Shown piece by piece: positions 25,378-32,868 of a stretch of 36,492 bases of DNA. Position numbers and translations under genes: made by a program. Within the stretch, counting starts at the first letter, position 1. Each line of letters starts with the position of its first letter. The notes below the pieces were generated by a model. The model was not told the origin of the DNA. It did no database searches and worked only from the letters and a program-made list of their open reading frames with translations. This DNA comes from Deltaproteobacteria bacterium (GTDB taxonomy: Bacteria > Myxococcota_A > Polyangia > Haliangiales > Haliangiaceae), in the NCBI GenBank assembly GCA_005887925.1, contig VBLP01000424.1:1-36492 (forward strand). Reading direction: 5' to 3'.

Positions 25378-27519
25378 GTGTTCACCGACCTGTCCAAAGT
25401 CCGCAACATCGGCATCTCGGCTCACATCGACAGTGGCAAGACTACACTGACGGAGCGGATCCTGTTTTACACCGCGCGGATCCACCAGATCCACGAGGTC
25501 AAGGGCAAGGACGGCGTGGGTGCCAAGATGGACTCGATGGAGCTCGAGCGCGAGCGCGGCATCACGATCCAGTCGGCGGCCACGTACTGCCAGTGGCCGC
25601 CGGCGGAGCGCCCGCGCGGCGTGATGCCGGTCCCCAGCTCGCCGATCAAGGCGCAGCACCACATCAACATCATCGACACCCCGGGCCACGTCGACTTCAC
25701 GATCGAGGTCGAGCGCTCGCTGCGCGTGCTCGACGGCGCGATCATGGTGCTGTGCGGCGTCGCGGGCGTCCAGTCGCAGAGCTACACCGTCGATCGCCAG
25801 ATGCGGCGCTACAAGGTGCCGCGCATCGCGTTCGTCAACAAGCTCGACCGCACCGGCGCGAACCCGTACCGCGTGCGCGACCAGCTGCGCGACAAGCTCA
25901 AGCTCCACCCCGTGATGATCCAGATGCCGATCGGGCTCGAGGACCAGCTCGAGGGCGTGATCGATCTGATCGAGATGTGCGCGTTCAAGTTCTACGGCGA
26001 GAACGGCGAGATGATCGAGCGCGGTCCGATCCCGGCCGAGCACATGGAGCAGGCCGACAAGCTGCGCCACGAGATGCTCGATCACCTGTCGCTGGTGTCC
26101 GACGAGCTGACCGAGGCGATCCTCGAGGACCGGACCACGCCCGAGCTGATCCGCAAGTGCCTGCGCCAGGCGACGATCGCGCTCAAGTGCACGCCGGTGA
26201 TGTGCGGCTCGGCGCTCGGCAACAAGGGCGTCCAGCTGCTGCTCGACGGCGTGTGCGCGTACCTGCCCGAGCCGCGCGACGTCGAGAACATCGCGCTCGA
26301 CCTCGACAAGAACGAGGAGCCGCTGGTCCTGGAGTCCAACCCGGACAAGCCGCTGGTCATGCTCGCGTTCAAGCTCGAGGACGGCCGCTACGGCCAGCTG
26401 ACCTACGTCCGGATCTACCAGGGCCTGATCCAGAAGGACGACTACGTCGTCAACACGCGCAGCGGCAAGAAGGTCAAGGTCGGCCGGCTGGTCCGGATGC
26501 ACTCCGACGACAAGGAGGAGATCACCGAGGCCGGCGCCGGCGACATCTGCGCGATGTTCGGCGTCGACTGCAACTCGGGCGACACGTTCACCGACGGCAA
26601 GGTCAACCTCGCGATGAGCTCGATGTTCGTGCCGTCGACGGTGATCTCGGTGGCGATCAAGCCCAGGGACTCGGGCGCCGAGATCAACATGTCCAAGGCG
26701 CTCAACCGCTTCACCAAGGAAGACCCGACGTTCAAGTGCTGGGTCGACCCGGAGTCGAGCGAGACGATCATCGCCGGCATGGGCGAGCTCCACCTCGAGG
26801 TCTACATCGAGCGCATGAAGCGCGAGTACAAGGCCTCGGTCGTCACCTCGCCGCCGCAGGTCGCGTATCGCGAGACGATCAGCCAGCGCGTCGAGTTCAG
26901 CTACACGCACAAGAAGCAGACCGGTGGCTCGGGCCAGTACGGCCGGATCGCCGGCTTCGCCGAGCCGTTCGACGGCGATTTCGAGTTCGTCGACGAGATC
27001 CGCGGCGGCGCGATCCCGCGCGAGTACATCCCGTCGTGCGAGAAGGGCTTCAAGTCGATGATCGGCAAGAGCCCGCGGCTCGGCGTGCCGGTCGTCGGCC
27101 TGCGGGTCACGATCGACGACGGCCAGGCCCACGCGGTCGACTCGAGCGACATCGCGTTCCAGGAGGCCGCGCGCGGCGCGTTCCGCGACTTCTTCCCGCG
27201 CGCCAGGCCCAAGATCCTCGAGCCGATCATGAAGCTGTCGGTCGAGGGCCCGTCGGAGTTCTCGGGCAACATCCTGTCGACGATCATGCAGCGCCGCGGC
27301 GTCGTGATCGGCTCGACCGAGGAAGAGGGCATGTGCCGGGTCGACGCCGAGGTGCCGCTCGCCGAGATGTTCGGCTACTCGACGCCGCTGCGCAGCTCGA
27401 CGCAGGGCAAGGCCGAGTTCACGATGGAGTTCTCCCGGTACGCCGAGGTGCCGACCCACCTCTCCGAGGAGCTGCTCGCGAAGGCCGCCAAGGCCAAGGC
27501 CGAAGCGGCCAGGAAGTAG
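25378..27519 (+). CDS. fusA: Elongation factor G, mitochondrial/SPD type
   Basis: The 713-residue GTPase moves tRNAs and mRNA through the ribosome after each peptide bond. G1 AHIDSGKT (15-22), G2 RGIT (60-63), G3 DTPGH (100-104) and G4 NKLD (154-157) are present, then domains II-V, with domain [18 protein letters not shown]1 has Ser where most bacterial EF-Gs have Ala, and [20 protein letters not shown] matches the group containing mitochondrial EF-G1 and the spd EF-G1 of spirochaetes, planctomycetes and deltaproteobacteria. About 20 residues (74-93, Pro-rich) are inserted between G2 and G3. The start is GTG 25378 with GGGAG 7 nt upstream. The gene stands alone, away from the usual str operon, which fits a spd-type paralogue. 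Confidence 0.93.
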   Translation: MFTDLSKVRNIGISAHIDSGKTTLTERILFYTARIHQIHEVKGKDGVGAKMDSMELERERGITIQSAATYCQWPPAERPRGVMPVPSSPIKAQHHINIIDTPGHVDFTIEVERSLRVLDGAIMVLCGVAGVQSQSYTVDRQMRRYKVPRIAFVNKLDRTGANPYRVRDQLRDKLKLHPVMIQMPIGLEDQLEGVIDLIEMCAFKFYGENGEMIERGPIPAEHMEQADKLRHEMLDHLSLVSDELTEAILEDRTTPELIRKCLRQATIALKCTPVMCGSALGNKGVQLLLDGVCAYLPEPRDVENIALDLDKNEEPLVLESNPDKPLVMLAFKLEDGRYGQLTYVRIYQGLIQKDDYVVNTRSGKKVKVGRLVRMHSDDKEEITEAGAGDICAMFGVDCNSGDTFTDGKVNLAMSSMFVPSTVISVAIKPRDSGAEINMSKALNRFTKEDPTFKCWVDPESSETIIAGMGELHLEVYIERMKREYKASVVTSPPQVAYRETISQRVEFSYTHKKQTGGSGQYGRIAGFAEPFDGDFEFVDEIRGGAIPREYIPSCEKGFKSMIGKSPRLGVPVVGLRVTIDDGQAHAVDSSDIAFQEAARGAFRDFFPRARPKILEPIMKLSVEGPSEFSGNILSTIMQRRGVVIGSTEEEGMCRVDAEVPLAEMFGYSTPLRSSTQGKAEFTMEFSRYAEVPTHLSEELLAKAAKAKAEAARK

Positions 27520-27691
27520 CGCGCGGCCGGCTTGCCAGGCTGGCACTCGTGGCAAAACGCCCCAGGGTCGCCTCCAGCGGTTCTGCACGGCTATCTGGCC
27601 GGCGCGGTCTGACACAGACCTGACGGCGCGGCCGCCGGCCGCCGGTAGACCGGACGGCGTGCACTGCACGTTCTAGCTGCCCGGAGGTCCC

Positions 27692-28747
27692 ATGCGCCAC
27701 GCTACCGGTCTACTCGCGATCTCGCTCGCCCTCGCCACCACCGTGTTCGCCGATACCCCGAAATCACCGCCGCCGCCGCAGGCCGGCAAGGATCCGGCGG
27801 CGCTGTCCGATCACACGGCGCTGCTCGCGCCGATCCAGGTCCAGAGCCTGACCCTGACGCCGATCGTCGCGACCGGCCCGGCGGGCACGGACGAGGATCA
27901 GCTGCTCGTGCTCGACGAGGCGATGGCCGCCAAGCAGGTCCGGATCCAGGAGATCGCCGACGGCAGCGTCAATAGCCTGACCTTCATCAACAAGGCCGGC
28001 CACCCGGTGTTCGTCATGGCCGGCGAGGTGATCATCGGCGGCAAGCAGGACCGCATCATCGGCCGCAACACCGTGATCCCGCCGAACACCACGCAGGCGG
28101 TCCCGGTGTACTGCGTCGAGCATGGCCGGTGGACGGGGGAGACCAAGGAGTTCACCACCGCCAAGGCGCTCGCCCACGGCCGGCTGCGCGGCAAGGCCAG
28201 CTACGCCGCCCAGCAGGACGTGTGGAACGAGGTCTCGGCCAAGAACGCCGCGCGCAAGACCACCAACGCCTCGGACACCTACCGCAAGGTCGCGCAGCAG
28301 CAGTCCGACGGCACGCTGGCCGAGATGGAGAAGCAGGTCGACGCCGCGCTCGGCAAGCTCCCGGCGGCGGACCGCAGCCGCATGGTCGGCTACGCCGTCG
28401 CGCTCAACGGCGCGGTCGCGACCGTCGACGTGTTCGGCTCGCCCGCGCTGTTCAAGAAAGTCGAGACCAAGCTGGTACGGTCGTACCTGACCGAGGCGGT
28501 CGACATCGCCGTCGCCAGGGACATCAAGCCGCCGACCGCGACCGACGTGAAGACGTTCATGGCCGACGCCGACAAGTCGGCCGAGCAGAAGTCGTACGAC
28601 ACCTCGGCGGCCGAGACCGTCGTCGGCAGCGGCATGCGCGCGTCCAAGGCCAAGGTCGGCTACAAGCTGCGCAAGGCCCCACCGAACGCCGAGGCCAAGC
28701 CCGACAAGGCGGCGCCGACCGTCTACGAGAACTACCAGGCCAAGTGA
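27692..28747 (+). CDS. Exported ARPP-1-domain protein
   Basis: The 351-residue protein has a signal peptide (about 1-20, ending VFA-DT) and an ARPP-1 domain (also DUF6569): DEAMAAKQVRIQEI, FVMAGEVIIGGKQDRIIGRN, TVIPPNTTQAVPVYCVEHGR and W. ARPP-1 domains were described near ADP-ribosylglycohydrolase- and rhodanese-related genes, but their biochemical role is unknown. After about residue 240 the protein is helical and Lys/Ala-rich, ending in a low-complexity tail. GGAGG (27683-27687) is 4 nt before ATG 27692. The upstream 170 nt after the EF-G stop contain only short GC-rich inverted repeats and no gene. No partner gene can be named from the context. Confidence 0.75.
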   Translation: MRHATGLLAISLALATTVFADTPKSPPPPQAGKDPAALSDHTALLAPIQVQSLTLTPIVATGPAGTDEDQLLVLDEAMAAKQVRIQEIADGSVNSLTFINKAGHPVFVMAGEVIIGGKQDRIIGRNTVIPPNTTQAVPVYCVEHGRWTGETKEFTTAKALAHGRLRGKASYAAQQDVWNEVSAKNAARKTTNASDTYRKVAQQQSDGTLAEMEKQVDAALGKLPAADRSRMVGYAVALNGAVATVDVFGSPALFKKVETKLVRSYLTEAVDIAVARDIKPPTATDVKTFMADADKSAEQKSYDTSAAETVVGSGMRASKAKVGYKLRKAPPNAEAKPDKAAPTVYENYQAK

Positions 28748-28814
28748 CCGCGGCGGGCCAGGCCCGCGGACCGGCGAGCGAGCGATTGCGGTGCAGCGCC
28801 GCGCGGAATGGATC

Positions 28815-28820
28815 TATCGT
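28815..28820 (+). promoter_or_regulatory. -10 box of the acyl-CoA ligase gene
   Basis: TATCGT begins 12 nt before ATG 28827, with no Shine-Dalgarno between, matching the leaderless layout seen elsewhere in the window. Confidence 0.35.
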
Positions 28821-28826
28821 GGCGCC

Positions 28827-30434
28827 ATGACCAGCACGACCAGCACCATGATGGACGTCCCGCTGACGATCGATCTGATCGTCGACCGCGCCGAGCGCTG
28901 GATGGGCGATGGCGAGGTGGTGTCGCGCAGGCCCGACAAGCGCCTGACGCGCACGACGTATCGCGCCGTGGTCGAGCGCGCGCGGCGGCTCGCCCGGGCG
29001 CTGATCGGCGCCGGGATCGCCAGGGGCGATCGGGTCGCGACGCTGATGTGGAACCACAGCGAGCACCTCGAGGCGTACTTCGGGATCCCGCTGGCCGGCG
29101 CCGTGACCCACACGCTCAACCTCCGGCTGCACCCCGACGAGATCGCCTACGTCGCCAGCGACGCCGGCGACCGCATCGTGATCGTCGACGATGTCCTCGT
29201 GCCGCTGCTCGACAAGGTGATCGCGGCCGGCGGCCGGTTCGAGCGCGTGATCGTCGTCGGCAACCCGGGCGACCACGAACCCTACGAGGCGTTCCTCGCC
29301 GGCGCGCCCGACGCCGCGCTGCCGCTGCTCGCCGAGACCGACCCGCTGGCCACCTGCTACACCAGCGGCACCACCGGCAAGCCCAAGGGCGTGGTGTACA
29401 GCCATCGCTCGACCTTGCTCCACACCCTCGTGGCGGCCCTGCCCGACGCGCTCGACCTGTCGCGCGGCGACACGCTGCTGCCGGTCGTGCCGATGTTCCA
29501 TGTCAACGCGTGGGGCCTGCCGTACGTCGCCGCGATGACCGGCGCCAAGCTGGTGTTCCCCGGCCCCCACCTCGATCCGCCGAGCCTGCTCGACCTCCTG
29601 GCCGGCGAGCGCGTCACCGTCGCGGCCGGCGTCCCGACGATCTGGCTCGGGATCCGCGAGGCGATGGACGCCGCACCCGACCGCTGGAAGCTGATGCCCG
29701 GCCTGCGCATGATCGTCGGCGGCTCGGCGGCGCCCGAGCAGCTGATCCGCGACTTCGATCGGCTCGGCATGACCCTGCTCCACGCCTGGGGGATGACCGA
29801 GATGTCGCCGCTGGGCCTGGTATCGCGCGTTCCGCCCGAGCTCGCCGACGCCGACGAGGCGACGCGCTACCGGATCCGGGCCAGGCAGGGCGTGCCGCCG
29901 CCGCTGGTCGACCTCCGCATCCGCAACGAGGCCGGCGACGTGCCGCGCGACGACAAGACCAGCGGCGAGATCCTGTGCCGCGGCCCGTGGATCGCCGGCT
30001 CGTACTTCCATGGCGCCGCCCCCGAGAAGTGGACCACCGACGGCTTCTTCCGCACCGGTGACGTCGCGCGGATCGACCAGCACGGCTTCGTGCAGCTCAC
30101 CGATCGGATCGCGGATCTGATCAAGAGCGGCGGCGAGTGGATCGCATCCCAGGAGCTCGAGAACGCGCTGATGGGCCACCCGGCGGTCCGGGAGGCCGCC
30201 GTCATCGGCGTACCGCATCCGAAATGGAGCGAGCGGCCGGTCGCGTTATACGTGCTCAAGCCCGGCGCGACCGCGTCGGCCGACGAGCTACGCGCGTTCC
30301 TGGCCGCCCGGTTCCCGAAGTTCTGGCTTCCGGATGCGTTCGAGGAGATCGACGCCATCCCGCGCACCTCGGCCGGAAAGTTCCGCAAGACCGAGCTGCG
30401 GCAGCGCTACCAGGGTCACTTCGCCCCCAGGTGA
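28827..30434 (+). CDS. Fatty-acid-CoA ligase (AMP-dependent synthetase)
   Basis: The 535-residue enzyme activates a carboxylic acid, probably medium- or long-chain fatty acid, by adenylation and thioester formation with CoA. The core motifs are present: P-loop CYTSGTTGKPKGVVYSH (about 176-192), MFHVNAWGLPY, HAWGMTEMSPLG, the adenylate-binding FFRTGDVARIDQHGFVQLTD, the hinge DRIADLIKSGGEWIASQELE, and the catalytic Lys in PRTSAGKFRKTELR. Length is normal. The early part (RRLARALIGAGIARGDRVATL) matches long-chain acyl-CoA synthetases of the FadD type used in beta-oxidation. ATG 28827 is preferred because a -10 box lies 12 nt upstream; an in-frame codon at 28791 lies before it. Exact substrate is uncertain. 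Confidence 0.9.
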   Translation: MTSTTSTMMDVPLTIDLIVDRAERWMGDGEVVSRRPDKRLTRTTYRAVVERARRLARALIGAGIARGDRVATLMWNHSEHLEAYFGIPLAGAVTHTLNLRLHPDEIAYVASDAGDRIVIVDDVLVPLLDKVIAAGGRFERVIVVGNPGDHEPYEAFLAGAPDAALPLLAETDPLATCYTSGTTGKPKGVVYSHRSTLLHTLVAALPDALDLSRGDTLLPVVPMFHVNAWGLPYVAAMTGAKLVFPGPHLDPPSLLDLLAGERVTVAAGVPTIWLGIREAMDAAPDRWKLMPGLRMIVGGSAAPEQLIRDFDRLGMTLLHAWGMTEMSPLGLVSRVPPELADADEATRYRIRARQGVPPPLVDLRIRNEAGDVPRDDKTSGEILCRGPWIAGSYFHGAAPEKWTTDGFFRTGDVARIDQHGFVQLTDRIADLIKSGGEWIASQELENALMGHPAVREAAVIGVPHPKWSERPVALYVLKPGATASADELRAFLAARFPKFWLPDAFEEIDAIPRTSAGKFRKTELRQRYQGHFAPR

Positions 30435-30572
30435 GCAAGCGCTGGGCGAATACGCCCGCCCGTACGAGCGCCCGAGCACGCATGCACGGTGGCAAGCACT
30501 GCCGCCCCGCGCCGGGCACATCGCGTCATGGCGCCGCTCGTGCACGACCATGATCGCGCAGTTACGCAGACG

Positions 30573-30617
30573 GCTCATCAAAAACCGGATTGCCCGCCCG
30601 CGATGGCGCTCATCAAA
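30573..30617 (+). repeat. Two direct repeats GCTCATCAAA
   Basis: GCTCATCAAA occurs at 30573-30582 and 30608-30617, 35 bp apart, in the AT-richer gap before the deacetylase gene. A promoter-like TACGAT follows at 30620-30625. A regulator site is possible, but the evidence is only the repetition. Confidence 0.25.
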
Positions 30618-30669
30618 TGTACGATGCTTCGATGATGGCGCACGCTTGTCCGATCCCAGCAGAGATCCT

Positions 30670-31317
30670 ATGAACAAGGCAGTGGTCACCTCCGTACGCG
30701 CGCTGATGAAGAACGCGGTCTACGACGCGTTCCCGGGCGTGCGCCGGCGCGGCCCCGCCACGTCGCGCCGAGTCGCGCTCACCTTCGACGATGGTCCCGA
30801 CCACCTGACCGAGCGCTACCTCACCGTGCTCGACGAGCTCGGCGTCCCCGCCACGTTCTTCCTGCTCGGCGCCCGCGCCGCCAGCCGGCCCGACCTGGTG
30901 CGCGAGTATCGCCGCCGCGGCCACCAGATCGCCGGGCACGGCTTCGACCACAAGCGATTCAGCACGATGGGCCGCCGCGAGCTGCTCGAGCAATGCGCGC
31001 GGACCGAGGCGGCGCTCGGCGGCCAGCTCAGCGGCCGGCCGTGGGTTCGCCCGCCGCACGGCTCGCTCGACGCGACGTCGCTGATCCACCTGGTCACCGC
31101 CGGCTACACCGTCGCGATGTGGTCGCTCGATCCGCGAGACTACGGCACGACCAGCGCCGCCGACGTCGTCCAGGGCTGTGCCGGGATGACCGCGGGCGAC
31201 GTGGTGCTGTTCCACGAGGGGCAGGACTGGACGCTCGAGGCGCTGCCCCGCATCGTCGCGGACCTCCAGGCCGCCGGCCTGGAGTGCGTGACCATGCACG
31301 ACCTGTTTGCGACCTGA
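30670..31317 (+). CDS. Polysaccharide deacetylase (NodB-like)
   Basis: The 215-residue enzyme has a NodB homology domain of the carbohydrate esterase family 4, which removes N-acetyl groups from chitin-, peptidoglycan- or exopolysaccharide-type sugars. Visible motifs are TFDDGP (38-43, metal Asp41 and catalytic Asp40), GHGFDH (His90 and His94, metal ligands), RPPHGS, SLDPRDYG and GDVVLFHEG with the catalytic His. There is no signal peptide or membrane helix at the start, which is unusual for an enzyme acting on the wall, so it may act in the cytoplasm or be exported by other means. ATG 30670 is used because upstream in-frame DNA reads Arg-rich and non-coding. No Shine-Dalgarno is clear. It converges with the DUF4340 gene. 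Confidence 0.87.
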   Translation: MNKAVVTSVRALMKNAVYDAFPGVRRRGPATSRRVALTFDDGPDHLTERYLTVLDELGVPATFFLLGARAASRPDLVREYRRRGHQIAGHGFDHKRFSTMGRRELLEQCARTEAALGGQLSGRPWVRPPHGSLDATSLIHLVTAGYTVAMWSLDPRDYGTTSAADVVQGCAGMTAGDVVLFHEGQDWTLEALPRIVADLQAAGLECVTMHDLFAT

Positions 31318-31649
31318 CGGGCGGCCGCAGCGCTCGACGGCGCGATGACCCGCAGCGCCACGTCTTCATGACCTCGGGAGATCGATCTGTCACGGCCCCG
31401 GCGCACGGCTCCGCATGCATGTCGGGCATGGCGCCCGAGGCAGAGCGCGGAGAAGACTACGTACACGCGCACCGCGCCGTGGGCTGCTACGCGAATGGGC
31501 GTCGTGGCAGCGCCTGCCGAATCACTACCGACGCATGCGTGGACGGTCCTTGCCCCGACCCCATCCGCTCGCGGGCGCCCACGGCGGGCCGCGTTGACGC
31601 CCTGCGAGCGCGACTCGACACCGCATCGATGGTCGATTCAGGATTGCCC
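31318..31649. other. Intergenic region between convergent genes
   Basis: The 332 nt between the deacetylase stop and the DUF4340 stop hold no gene I can support: open frames are short and Arg/Ala-rich, with no Shine-Dalgarno or -10 box in the right place. Inverted repeats are frequent but none carries a T-run, so terminators for the two genes could not be assigned. Confidence 0.5.
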
Positions 31650-32867
31650 TTAACGGCCCGCCGAGCCGGTCGCCGGTCGTGCAGAGGGTGGCGGCGCAGT
31701 CGGCTGCTTGGCCGCCGCGCCGGGCGGCGTCGGTGCCGGCTGCTTGGCCGCCGCTCCCGGACCGGGACCACCGGGTGGCGTCGGCACGGGCGGCTTCGCC
31801 GCCGATCCTGCCGCACCTGGCGCACCCGGCGGCTTCGCTGCGGATCCGGATCCAGCGCCGGGCATCGGTGCCGGGGGCGGCGGCGGCTTCTTGATCAGCT
31901 TGTCGCGGTCGGCGCCGATCAGCTCGTCGAGCCGCGACTTGTCGACCATCGCGGCGCGCGACAGGCTGCGGTCGTGGACCCAGAACGAGTTGCCATCGGC
32001 GATCACGTCGAGCACGGTCGGCGCCGGGGCCGTTGACCCGCTCGCCTTGCGCTCGATCGTGATCGTCGCGGTCGGCCTGGACGCGTCGCGCTTGGGATCG
32101 CCCGGTGCGGTCAGCTCGAGCCCGATGACCTGGCCGACCAGCCGGTCGATCGCGGTCTCGTCCACCGACTCGCCGGCGGCGAGCGCGATCGGTGCACCGC
32201 CGAGCGCCACGCCGCCCGCGCTGCCGCTGCCCGCGCTGCCGGCCGCAGGCGGCGGCGGAACCGAGCGCGCCAGCTCCATCGTCCCCGACTCGCGCTTCAC
32301 GACGAGCCGGGCGACGTCGTCGCGCGGGATCTTCACGTAGCTGGTGTCGATCCACTGCCGCGGCTCGCTGCCGGCGGTGAACGCCGAGATCCCGGTGACC
32401 GCGTAGACCTTGTCCTCGGTGCCGAGCCGCACCGCGGTGCGACGCGCCCCGGCCGCGGCCCCGAGGTACAGGACGAGGTCCTTGCCGTCTGCGGTGATCA
32501 CCAGCTTGCGCTCGTAGTCGCTCTTGTCGACCTTGAGCTGCTTGTGCCGGCTCGACTGGCTCGCGATCGGCGCGGCCGCCGCGATCTTGGTGATCGGCGT
32601 CAGCACGTCGTTGACCTTGGTCTGATCGGCCGGATAGTCGAACCCCGACGCCAGCACCCAGCTCGCGTCGCGCTTGACGAGATCGATCGGCTTGGCGGTC
32701 TCGCTGGTGAACACCTGGAGCCGCGTCACCTTGGCGGCGTCGAACCCGGGCACCAGCGGGTGCTCCTTCAGCGCTCCGCTGTCGGAGCCCCGGACCAGGA
32801 CGATCACGGCCAGGACCACCTGCACCGCGAGCACCGCGAGCAGGATCTTGTGGAATCGCGTGAGCAT
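31650..32867 (-). CDS. DUF4340 protein of the GldFG-type ABC operon
   Basis: The 405-residue protein has an N-terminal membrane helix (about 8-26) and a DUF4340 region: VTRLQVFTSETAKPIDLVKR and ASWVLASGFDYPADQTKVND, DLVLYLGAAAGARRTAVRLG and DKVYAVTGISAFTAG. DUF4340 proteins almost always follow GldF/GldG-type ABC transporters; their job in the complex is unknown. The C-terminal 80 residues are Pro/Ala/Gly-rich with repeated AAKPPGAPG and AAKQPAPTPPG units, perhaps a spacer through the cell wall. The start lies 1 nt after the stop of the upstream gene, so the operon is tightly packed. Low-complexity repeats at the end may vary in length between strains. Confidence 0.85.
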   Translation of the reverse strand: MLTRFHKILLAVLAVQVVLAVIVLVRGSDSGALKEHPLVPGFDAAKVTRLQVFTSETAKPIDLVKRDASWVLASGFDYPADQTKVNDVLTPITKIAAAAPIASQSSRHKQLKVDKSDYERKLVITADGKDLVLYLGAAAGARRTAVRLGTEDKVYAVTGISAFTAGSEPRQWIDTSYVKIPRDDVARLVVKRESGTMELARSVPPPPAAGSAGSGSAGGVALGGAPIALAAGESVDETAIDRLVGQVIGLELTAPGDPKRDASRPTATITIERKASGSTAPAPTVLDVIADGNSFWVHDRSLSRAAMVDKSRLDELIGADRDKLIKKPPPPPAPMPGAGSGSAAKPPGAPGAAGSAAKPPVPTPPGGPGPGAAAKQPAPTPPGAAAKQPTAPPPSARPATGSAGR

Positions 32868-32868
32868 C

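Noticed and set aside
27545-27565. TGGCAC and GGCAA near the EF-G end resembling a sigma-54 -24/-12 promoter.
   Set aside because: The GG and GC elements are not at the required 10-bp spacing, and the TTGC box is absent.
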